Source: Dentipellis sp. KUC8613
Taxonomy: Eukaryota > Basidiomycota > Agaricomycetes > Russulales > Hericiaceae
Length of the DNA stretch: 64,000 bases
Assembly (NCBI GenBank): GCA_002286715.1
Contig: NSJX01000009.1
Location: forward strand, 311,966 to 375,965
Direction: 5' to 3'
The position numbers and the translations under genes were made by a program. Under the pieces are notes generated by a model. That model was not told the origin of the DNA. It saw nothing but the letters and a program-made list of their open reading frames with translations, and ran no database searches. This document shows positions 55,333-64,000 of this stretch, in pieces (the first letter of the stretch is position 1; each line of letters begins with the position of its first letter).

Positions 55333-57416
55333 ATGTCTTTCGTCGCGCGCAGTGTACGCTTTGCAGCTTCGGGATGCAGGTCGAGGGCTGCGCTTGGGCA
55401 GGTCAGACATGCGTCTGGTTCTCGTGAGTCACTTACACTTTTGTGTATGTCGTGCACGTACTTAACGATATCGTGTGTTTCTGCTATAGAGCGTGTTGTG
55501 TACAAATGGGAGGTATGCCGACTGGCTGGTTAGTCGTGAAGCTTGCTTGTGACTGTGCTTGCTCCAGGATCCGCTGGACTTCGAAGGATGCTTGACGGAG
55601 GATGAGATTGCCATCCGGTACGTGAAATATATTGCTCAATTCCGAAATTCACGCTCATGCGAGGGTGCGCTTAGTGACACGGCTCGCGCCTTCTGCCAGG
55701 CAAGCCCACCGTCCTCATACCTCGTGACTCGGACTCACTTGCGGGCTCTTCTCCTTACAGGAACACCTCGCACCGCGAGTTCTCGAAGCGCAAAGGACAG
55801 AGAGTACGCGTCCATTCTCGCCTGTGCGACCTTTTCTCACCTCGCTGCAGAATTCGACGCTTCGATCCTGCCCGAGATGGGCGCGGTCGGGCTGCTTGGG
55901 CCTACGATTCAAGGCTACGGCTGTGCCGGCGTGAGCAACGTCGCATACGGGCTTATTGCTCGCGAGATTGAGCGGTTCGTTTGTTTCCCTGTACCTTCTG
56001 CCTTCGTTTGCACAACCCTGACTTTGACTCGACTTGTGCTGAGGTTAGAGTCGACTCGGGATACCGTTCGACTGCGTCGGTGCAGTCGTCCCTGGTCATG
56101 CACCCTATCTATACCTTCGGGACGGAGGCGCAGAAGCAGAAGTATCTGCCTGCACTTGGTATGTTCTACATCCAGTTTTCAGGCAAAAAGAAACTAACGC
56201 CGTGCGATGGTTGATTATAGCCAAGGGAGAATTGATCGGCTGCTTCGTATGTTCTTTAGTGTATTCGCTCCGCGAAAGTAGCTCACTTCATAGCTCTTCT
56301 TCTAGGGTCTCACTGAGCCCAACCACGGCTCTGACCCTGCAGGGATGGAAACCGTCGCGGAAGAAGTCGACGGCGGCTTCGTCCTGAACGGCAGCAAGAC
56401 CTGGATCACCAATGCCCCCGTCGCGTGCGTCCAGCTTCTTGCATTCTTTAGACAATATCTCATCGTGCTGACCTCGATGCTGACTCCCCTTCCGTAGTGA
56501 CGTATTCGTCGTCTGGGCCCGCTGCAAGTGGGACGGCAAGGTCCGCGGGTTCATCCTCGAGAAGGGCATGCAGGGCCTCTCCGCGCCCCGCATCGCGAAC
56601 AAGCTCGCGCTGCGCGTGTCTACGACGGGCTCTATCTTCATGGACTCCGTCAAGGTGTCCCACGATGCCCTCCTCCCGGGCGGCAAGGGCCTCGGCGCGC
56701 CCTTCTCCTGTCTCAACAGCGCGCGGTGCGTCCCTCTCTTTCCTTCAATTACTCCCTGTCTCTTGCGCTTTATACTGACTGATAGGTCCATTGCGGCAGG
56801 TTTGGAATCTCGTTCGGCGTGATGGGCGCGCTCGAGGATTGCCTGCACAACGCGCACACCTACGCACAGGAGCGCATCCAGTTCGACCGCCCGCTGGCCG
56901 CGTTCCAGCTCGTGCAGAAGAAGCTCGTCGACGCGCAGACGGAGGTCGCGCTCGGCCTGCACGCGAGCCTGCGCGTCGGGCGCCTCAAGGACGAGGACAG
57001 GGCCGCGCCCGAGATGATCAGCATGGTGAAGCGCAATAATTGCGGCAAGGCGCTGCTGCATGCGCGGACGCTGTTGGATATCCTGGGCGGGAATGCGTGC
57101 GCGGATGAGTGAGTGGTTTTTGGTTTTTGGACTTGGTTTTGGGACGTAGAAGCTGATGGGGCGGCAGGTATCATATTGGGCGCCATGTTGCGAACTTGCA
57201 GGTCACGAACACGTATGAGGGTATGTGGGCTTTCGTGCATCCTTTTTATCACTGGACATGATGATGCTTATGCTCCACGTTTTCTGCAGGAACCTACGTA
57301 CGTTTCAAATCATTTCACGTCGTTTCGAGAATATCATACTGACCACGTCATTCCAGGACATCCACACGCTGATCCTTGGCAAGGCGATGACTGGCATCCA
57401 AGCCTTCGCCAACTGA
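55333..57416 (+). CDS. GCDH: Glutaryl-CoA dehydrogenase, mitochondrial
   Basis: Converts glutaryl-CoA to crotonyl-CoA and CO2 with FAD in lysine and tryptophan degradation. About twelve small exons. [20 protein letters not shown] with QVRHAS is a typical mitochondrial presequence. Conserved parts in order: [74 protein letters not shown] across an intron, [34 protein letters not shown], and [20 protein letters not shown], where the Glu before GTY is the catalytic base. Decarboxylating members also need the Arg in the TEPNHGSDP region neighbourhood; its details should be checked in an alignment. Stop at 57414-57416. Confidence 0.93.
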
Positions 57417-57611
57417 CGGACCATCGCGCACTCCACATCCTAGCCTAGCACAAGTAAAGCACGGTTTGTATAATTTTACACAATACACAATCAACTATAC
57501 AACATCACATACGTACACCAGAAAGAGTTTCTACTACATCCCAGACAACGGACTGCGTTATACAGCCCAACCCAACCCAGATAGCTTTACCTCGAAACCC
57601 AGATCCAATAG

Positions 57612-60158
57612 CTATAAGTCCGCATTTCGCAATGTCGGATCGATCCAAGGCAGTCCCAGTACATCGAACACATCCTTCTCCGTCTTTGGAAAGATCAGCT
57701 TCGAGTCGCGCCTCCGCGTTCTGCCATCCGACAATGTCAGAACGCCGCATGTCTCGCCACATGAAATGAACTCACATTCCAGAGCTATCGAACTTGAGCC
57801 CCCTCCATAGTGCAAAGCAAAATCGTGTTCAGCATCTCAGGTCTAATATAGTCAAGCATACTCCACTCACTTTCCTTTCGCCCACAGCCGCAAATCGCGC
57901 TCAAACATCGTCGAGCCCGTCCTAGCCCAAAGTCGTCAAAGCCCACTCAGAACAGACTGGGGGAAACGCATAGCGCACCAGCCGACCACGGCAGTCCAGT
58001 ACGTCTCGGGCTGCGCGAAGATGAAGTCGACGCGCCGCCGGGTCTTGTGCCCCGGGAGCACGAACACGCTGAGTGCCTTCTCGAGCGAGTCCCAGTGTGT
58101 TGTCCGTAGGGCATTGTGTGCGTGGAAGCCGGAGAGGTCTGCGCATGCGGTTAGTGGATAGTGAACGGTGCATGGCGAGCTCAAAGAGATGGCACAACGC
58201 GTGATGAAGGGGGACACTGACGCATGACATGGGTTACGATGCCTGTTCCTGTGAAGTGAGTGCCTGCAGTGAATGTATGAAGGAGGCGGTGACCGCACCT
58301 TTGTCGTAGAGTCTCCGCACAAAGCGCTTGCACAGGCCTCGCGCTCTTTCCGGATCTGAGTGAGTGAACACGATATCGACATCCCCACATTCCTCCTTCC
58401 CGCGGCGGTACCTACTCCACCTTAGCACCCTTCCTCTAAAAACACTTCACCTAGAAAGCGACTTACCCGCCCACGATCGTACTCACGCACCCCGGCTCGA
58501 CATCGTCCAGCTCCTTCATAACGACCCTGTGGATCTCCTCCACCTCATCTCTCGGGATCCTGGCCCGTTCATCAGCCTCATGGTCGTCGAACATTAGAGG
58601 AGAAATCGACGCACTTCTTCGCCAAGTCGTGCCGCAGCCCCAGCGCGATCTTAATCCAGTTCTCCTCCATCACGTCGTGCGCGTCTTCGTCAGAGTCCAG
58701 CATGACGCCGTGCATTTCCTTTGCCGCGGTCCCCTCTGGCTCCTTTTCCTTATCTGCCTGAACGTCGTTTTCAAGTTCCGCTTTCGTTTGGGCTTCGGTG
58801 GAAGTACCAGCAGGGGTCTGGGCTTCGCCTGAAGAATTTCCGTGTTCTGCAGTTGGCTCGACGTTGTAGTAGGCCTCGAGATGCTCGATTGTTCTCAGAC
58901 CGAGTCCATACAGCTGTCGCGCTGTCTTTGGCCCGATACCGTAGATGGTGGTAAAGGCGGTGAGGGTGTGATAGCGGGTTGATGCGAGTGTTGTCTCTGC
59001 AGGCCGATGTCAAAAGTTGCTTCGAATATGCAAGGCAAGCCCTGTGGGCGCGACGTACCGACTTCGGTGATATGGCCAGTATCAATGTATTCTTCTATCT
59101 GCATTCAATATTATTCAATTGGCTCATCCGGACTGAGCGATATGAACAAATATACCATGGTGATCAGCTTGGTACCGATGTAAGGTAGCTTCTCTGCATC
59201 GCGTCTGTGCGTGATCTTCCTGGGAAATGCTAGCTGACCGTCGGTAGATTACTGTAAAGGGGACCCAACCCAACCCACCTTTGATAACCTACATCCTTCG
59301 CATCAACAGAGCTCATGCAAAATTAATTGGCGGATAAGAATAACGCACAGATACGGCCCTCTGATAGCTCAACGAGCTCCTGTCCTCACCCTCCAACTCC
59401 CGCGTCTTCCGCATGACGTCGAGCATCTCACACAGTTTCTGGTTTGGACAGACGAGCGGCGATGCTCGGCAGCACGAGAATCGTGAAAGATAATCGAGTT
59501 TCGACGTATCACATTGGTATGGTGGATCGGGAGGCAAGAGGTTCTTTGGTATCGAGCCAATTTGCGGGGATGTGCGGGGCGGATGATGGGAGGCGGCAGC
59601 GCTAGTAGCTCGTGTTGGCGAAGGGTGCACGCTAGAACCTGCTTCTCCATCCGTATCCGTTCCTGCTGTGCAGTTTGCAGTGGTCGTTTGGGAGAGGTCA
59701 GAGAGGGCAGCAAAATCGCCGCAAGGCAAAGCAGTATTCTTGCGTATGGACTCGCGCAACCAGGCTGGGGTGACGAGAGATTTCGATTTCTAGGGGCGAG
59801 TCAGACGTATCAGTTGTGAGTTTCAATGCGTCATATGTACAACACGTACAGCAACGTTCCAATCTATGTGTCGCTCTAGACGTTTCCGCATGCTCACGTT
59901 CGTGATAATCAGCTCTGCGTCCTCAACGTCCTTGCAGATTTCTGCCCCGCCGCGCTCAGCAAGACCGTAGAGCTCCCCAATCTCAGCAGCAGTCATTTTG
60001 GCCTGCAGAACATACAGTTTTACTCCCTTCAGAACGTTCAGCTTGGGACGTTTGGCCCGTCCGCGTGTGGAGGGTTCGGCAGGGGTCGCGGAATTTGAAG
60101 ACTCAGAAAGTGGAGACTCGGAGGAGTGCTCGTGTGGATTTGGACGTTTGAAAGGCAT
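57612..60158 (-). CDS. POL4: Family X DNA polymerase (Pol4 / lambda type) with BRCT domain
   Basis: Gap-filling polymerase of non-homologous end joining and base excision repair. ATG at 60158 begins MPFKRPNPHEHSSES; a basic stretch RGRAKRPKLN is a likely nuclear signal. BRCT domain: VLKGVKLYVLQAKM, GGAEICKDVEDAELIITN, then SLVTPAWLRESI after the first intron. A Ser/Pro-rich linker follows. The polymerase core has YIGTKLITMIEEYIDTG, an HhH motif FTTIYGIGPKTARQLY, ECGDVDIVFTH with the two catalytic Asp, and RRVDFIF with the third. An acidic insertion (about 58690-58830) lies between HhH and palm. The last exons give GLKFDSSGM and DVFDVLGLPWIDPTLRNADL. Many exons; some boundaries are uncertain. 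Catalytic residues are all present. Confidence 0.88.
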
Positions 60159-60793
60159 TACTCAAGAATGGTATCAACATTTCGTCCATTGCAAGTGGAG
60201 GGGACTTACAAGTTACTAGCTTGAAGATATGGCAAGAGGAAAGGTAGTATACTAGTCAACGGGGAATGCCCCGGAAGTAAATGACGTATGGTTAGACCCT
60301 AACACTGTACTAGGGTCATTGTGCGTAGACATCGATTCGACATGAAGCACTGCAGCAAGTAAATTCGGTCCAGGTCAATTATACAAGAGACCTCGTGTAG
60401 ACAAGCTTGCAGTGGATGAGAAAAGATATAGCGTCTGTGCATTTATAAGACAATGATAGTCGGAAAGACACAGACAGATACACCGCGATAGTCAGCCCAA
60501 CTGCAGCTGCCTCAGCCATGAAATTAAGAAGTGTCCATGGCCCGAGCGAGATGACTGGATTGCGGCTGCAGGCATCAGGTGCGAGCTCGCGCATTCTGCA
60601 CGGCGTTGATCCTTGCAATCGCGTCGGCAGTTAGTCCGCACAACCGGACTATGCCCCCGACGAGAGACAATTCCTCCTGTTGGCTGCAGTATTACGTTCA
60701 GAGACATGAACATGAATGCCCACTCATATGACCAGGAATACGCACCGATACTAACAGAATGTACTATGTTCATCTGGCTTCAGTGAGCCTCCA
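60159..60793. other. Intergenic
   Basis: Promoter of the polymerase gene and 3' flank of the IMPACT gene, both minus strand. Minus frames at 60379-60773 have no recognisable motif. Confidence 0.35.
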
Positions 60794-61576
60794 TCAGGCC
60801 TTCTCCTTCGCTTTGGTGATCAGCGTCTTCATATTCTTGATCGCGTTCTCTCTTGCCGTCACCAGCCTCTTTGCTTTCGCGATATCGACTGCCTTCCTGA
60901 TGACAGAGTAGTCCTGCGGTTTCCTGACGCGTCGCTGGGAGCCCGACGGAGCCGCGGCGTCATCGACAGTCATCGGGGACGCAGATTTCACCTTCTCAAG
61001 CTCGGAGCGCAAGTTTTCCAGAATATCATCTAAGCTTGAGAGAGTGGCCAAAAGGTCTTCTAGCTCGTCTTGTAGACGGACTGCGCGGCAGACGTCGCGT
61101 GCGCAAGTCTCTATGTGCTCGAACCGGATGGGGCCCAGCATTGTCCCGCCATACCTTCACTCACGGATTGGATCATAAGCTTCTATATTTGAAAGATTGC
61201 GAGCGTACCACCGACTGACAATTACGACCGCGTCCATCACGGCCTCCGTCTGCATGGCCTTCAGCACCCTCGCGCCCGCCCGGCCCTCTCCATCGTCCTC
61301 GCTGCCTTCGATTACCTCAAAGTCGTCCTCTCCGTCCAAGCCTGTCTTTCCGGCCTTCAAAGACATGCATCGCCATGCCGCAATCTCGTGCGAGGCGGGC
61401 TTCGAGCCGTGCACGACGCGTGAGAGGTAATTGATTGCGGCGCGTGCCTCGGCGAGGGTGCGGGCACGGTAGATGTTCCCGACGAAGGTCGACGCGCGAT
61501 CTCGAATTTCCTGCGAGGTGGAGAGAGACACAGGCAGCGGTTTGGTACGATTGACAAAGGCGTCTAGGTTGGCCAT
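60794..61576 (-). CDS. IMPACT / UPF0029 N-terminal domain protein
   Basis: The IMPACT N-terminal (YigZ-like) domain occurs in translation regulators and in stand-alone proteins of unknown role. Two exons (61209-61576, 60794-61154) flank a 54-bp intron that splits the Trp codon of VSRWYGGTMLGPIRFEHIE, the family signature. Upstream are RASTFVGNIYRARTLAEARA and ASHEIAAWRCMS. Total 242 residues. The C-terminal 100 residues form a helical coiled coil (LEDLLATLSSLDDILENLRS) and a basic end (AKRLVTAREN). No RWD domain is fused, so it is not a YIH1 orthologue but closer to the short fungal type. Confidence 0.88.
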
Positions 61577-62727
61577 TGGCAAGACGAGAAGGAGGTTGCC
61601 ATTATGTGGTAGTATCAAAATATTTATTTTCCTCTCGATAACCGTTATAGTCTAATAATAACACTACCCGACCTCTCTCCTTCGAACAATTCGAACTTGA
61701 TCTCCATCGTTCACAGGTGCACCCCAAGACTGCTAGGAATCACATCAGTCGCGTCTATTGTCCTCTGAAGCATGAAGTACCAAATGCCACTCCCCATCGG
61801 ACGGACGATGGCAATACAAGTTTGGCTCAAGCATGGCGTCATGAAGATTCGTAGGTTTTCCAACGGACAAATAACCACATCCGAGTCTGTGAGTGTCTTC
61901 ACACAAATTTTCGATTACTGCTCGCCTATATACATAAGTGAGCCGCCTTCCTGCCGTGGAGAACGCCGTCAAGTTGCTCGTCCTGCCTGCTCAGCGTTGT
62001 GTGGGGCCTACCACACGAAGTGACTCTGAACTCCGCGTTCCATGCATGGAGACCATCGCGAGTAGGCTTCGAACACGCTTTTCGAACAACTCACAAGAAA
62101 TTGTTGAACCAGTTGAATCTACCGAAATCGACGGACAGGAGAAACACCGCAAAAGGCTCGGAAAACACTATGGTTTTGGCAATCAGGCTTTTGATTTTCG
62201 ATATCTTGGAGGAGCCCATCCGGTTGATCAAACGTTGATCAAAGCTACTGGTGGACTCTCTATGAAGTCGGACTGAGATCCTCTAAGAGACAAGCTTGGC
62301 TGACACTGAGTCTCATGGTGATGTCCCAGCGCAGACCCTTCGCCACACCTCGGCGCGGAGCATCGTGGCCACCGCGTTTCTGTGCTGAGACCATGCGCCC
62401 CTTTCATCGATAGCCAACATCGCTTTGACCAGGCTAGAGCCTTCGCTCGACAACGCGTAAGTGTACACGGAGCCACGTGTCCATTGTTGCGGCGCAAGCG
62501 CACGATCTCGAATCTCCTTGCGCTTGGACCTTGTTTGTGGACAATAGGCCGGTCATTTCTTCATTCCACTTCGCCACGCGTCGCGATGCAACCTTGACAC
62601 TTGAGGCGATGTGGCTTCTGGAAATCAATAAAAAGCCTTCGTTTGCGCGGGTGCAACGCGACCCAGTGACTATATCCCCCCATCTGCCGTACTTTGCCTG
62701 CCTTCATCTTCCTTATACATCACTGAC
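61577..62727. other. Intergenic
   Basis: About 1.15 kb divergent between the IMPACT gene (-) and the last gene (+). Frames such as 61938-62276 (+) show no recognisable motif. CTTATACATCAC at 62710-62721 is a weak TATA-like sequence just before the last gene, too close to its ATG to be certain. Confidence 0.35.
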
Positions 62728-63965
62728 ATGCCTTCCTCTATTCCTCCTCCTCCACTCGATCTTTCCATCACTGAGCACTTCTCTGATTTCTCTGATTACT
62801 CGCCCTTCTCGTCCTCGCGTCGTCCTATCTCGCAGTGCTCTGTCCCGCGTACAGTCAGCCGGTCTGGTTCGTGGGCCGACATAGCATCAGACGGCAATCC
62901 ATCCGACTACGTACCTCAACGTAGGCCTTCTCTTTTCTCCATCTCGGATGTCTTTCCCGAAGGCCCCTTCCTTGCGGACAAACAAGACCACGAACAAGAG
63001 CAAGGATGTTACGCGCTGAAAGACGATGCGCATGTAAACGGTGTGAGTTTGCATGATACGGTACGTGTTCTTTTGCTTTCCAAGCCTGTCGCGCTTTGTC
63101 TCACCGACCGTTTCTGAAAGGTCTTTGAAGCAAATGTCTCTAGAAGCTCTGCCACCCCGAAGTGCCGCAGTCCCGACTCCGGACCTGAATACAGCTCAGA
63201 CGAAACCAGCAGCACTACTTCTAGGAATTCTTCGTACCGCTCACGCCGCTCTGGCTTCTACGGCTCACCAGCCTCTTCCGTGACTCCCTTATCTCTGCCA
63301 ACGCAGCCGTCCGCATGTGCATCATCCATTGACCTGTCCTCGTACTCAGCTCTGGCGCGCTTTGTCTTTGACCTTCGTAACGACTTCGCCTTGAATGCTG
63401 AGGACATAGAGGCCGTGATGAAAGCGATGGATGATGATGTACTGGACAACCCTTGGCTCGCATTCGAAGACGAGATGAGGGCCGCGTCTGAGGGAGAAGC
63501 GCCCGGGGCCAGCCGTCCGGCGCTTGTAGACTTCGTTCCGCGGAAACTGAGCAACGTTGAAGAATTAGAAGAGGCCATTATGGAGAAGAGGGAGCGAGTG
63601 CGGCGCTCACTGTCGGTTGCGTTTGCCTCAAAGCGCGGTGCAGGGTCGCCGTCTACTCGGTCCCAGGAGTCATATTCCTCTCACCAGCGCGCAGCATCAC
63701 AGGTAAGCTGCACTCGGCCATCACCCGACTTGAGCGTTTGTCTAATATGTCTTTTTACTCATAGCCCACTACTCCCCGTTCTCCGCACCCTCCAGTCATG
63801 ATTGCGCCTCTGATTAGCCTGGACGAGGCGCGCAAGAAGTTCGCTCACGCCGACTCATTGGACATCCCGGTTTTGCCGCGGACAGTTGTTCGTGACTTGC
63901 CATCCCCATCTTCAAGCAGCCGCAGCCTGCGGTCCGTGCGGGAGCGGCTGCGAGTCAGGCCCTGA
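62728..63965 (+). CDS. Low-complexity protein, paralogue of the gene at 13.7 kb
   Basis: Three exons (62728-63060, 63121-63702, 63765-63965), each a multiple of three, give 371 residues. Motifs shared with the 402-residue paralogue: RPISQCSVPRTVSRSGSWAD, SDVFPEGP, YRSRRSGFYGSP, IDLSSYSALARFVFDLRN, DNPWLAFEDEM, RVRRSLSVA, MIAPLISLDEARKKFAH and RSLRSVRERLRVRP at the end. The last intron falls at the same place just before the MIAPLI motif. The first intron (63061-63120) has no counterpart in the other copy, so it was lost there or gained here. Function unknown; probably disordered with conserved linear motifs. Confidence 0.75.
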
Positions 63966-64000
63966 GTTCTGGCTTCGTTCCATGCATTTGCGGGACCTCG

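Noticed and set aside
1..64000. tRNA genes
   Set aside because: A scan by eye for GGTTCGAATCC-type T-arms found only matches inside coding exons or without a cloverleaf; a covariance search would be needed to exclude them fully.

Overview
The window is nuclear DNA from a filamentous basidiomycete, most likely an Agaricomycete (mushroom or polypore lineage). The support is internal. Almost every gene is broken by 45-70 bp GT-AG introns. The window carries families typical of that group: a FunK1 kinase, a BTB/POZ protein, a But2-type anchored protein, DUF3328/UstYa-like proteins and a DUF6534-like membrane protein. Coding GC is very high in the 13.7-32.6 kb part and lower elsewhere. I found no rRNA, tRNA or CRISPR. 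Gene models were built by eye from splice signals and reading-phase agreement, so small errors at exon edges are possible.

Layout. 0.4-8.7 kb: BTB protein (-), a small gene (+), a long Pro/Ser-rich protein ending in a putative HLH plus coiled coil (+), a small coiled-coil gene (-), and a FunK1 kinase (-) that seems to lack its N-terminal part. 8.7-13.7 kb: gene-poor and repeat-rich, with a 1.7 kb non-coding element bounded by inverted repeats and full of CCTGAA/TTCAGG motifs, and a 5'-truncated LINE copy with poly-A tail and 12-bp target duplication. 13.7-25.1 kb: a low-complexity protein (-) whose paralogue ends the window, a DUF1763-like protein (-), a 62-codon gene (-), several disordered proteins, and a probable SLD7 replication factor (+). 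25.2-32.6 kb: a divergent pair of cyclase-family genes sharing one 0.5 kb promoter region, ER glucosidase II alpha (GH31) and a small disordered protein.

33.8-40.9 kb: a decayed DUF6534-type gene and three GNAT acetyltransferase paralogues (two +, one -), the first with an in-frame stop. 42.1-50.8 kb: the most unusual region. A But2-like membrane-anchored protein and a divergent pair of UstYa-like genes are followed by three tandem, homologous two-exon genes for 54-59 residue secreted peptides, then a polytopic membrane protein. In ascomycetes UstYa-type enzymes modify secreted ribosomal peptides, so this looks like a candidate peptide-processing locus. No substrate relationship is proven from sequence.

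51.7-57.4 kb: organelle metabolism, with a peroxisomal-type nucleotide carrier (-), a 3-hydroxyacyl-CoA dehydrogenase (+) and glutaryl-CoA dehydrogenase (+). The last two act one hydration step apart in the glutaryl-CoA to crotonyl-CoA to acetoacetyl-CoA route. 57.6-61.6 kb: a family X DNA polymerase with BRCT domain (-) and an IMPACT/UPF0029 protein (-). 62.7-64.0 kb: the second paralogue of the 13.7 kb family (+).
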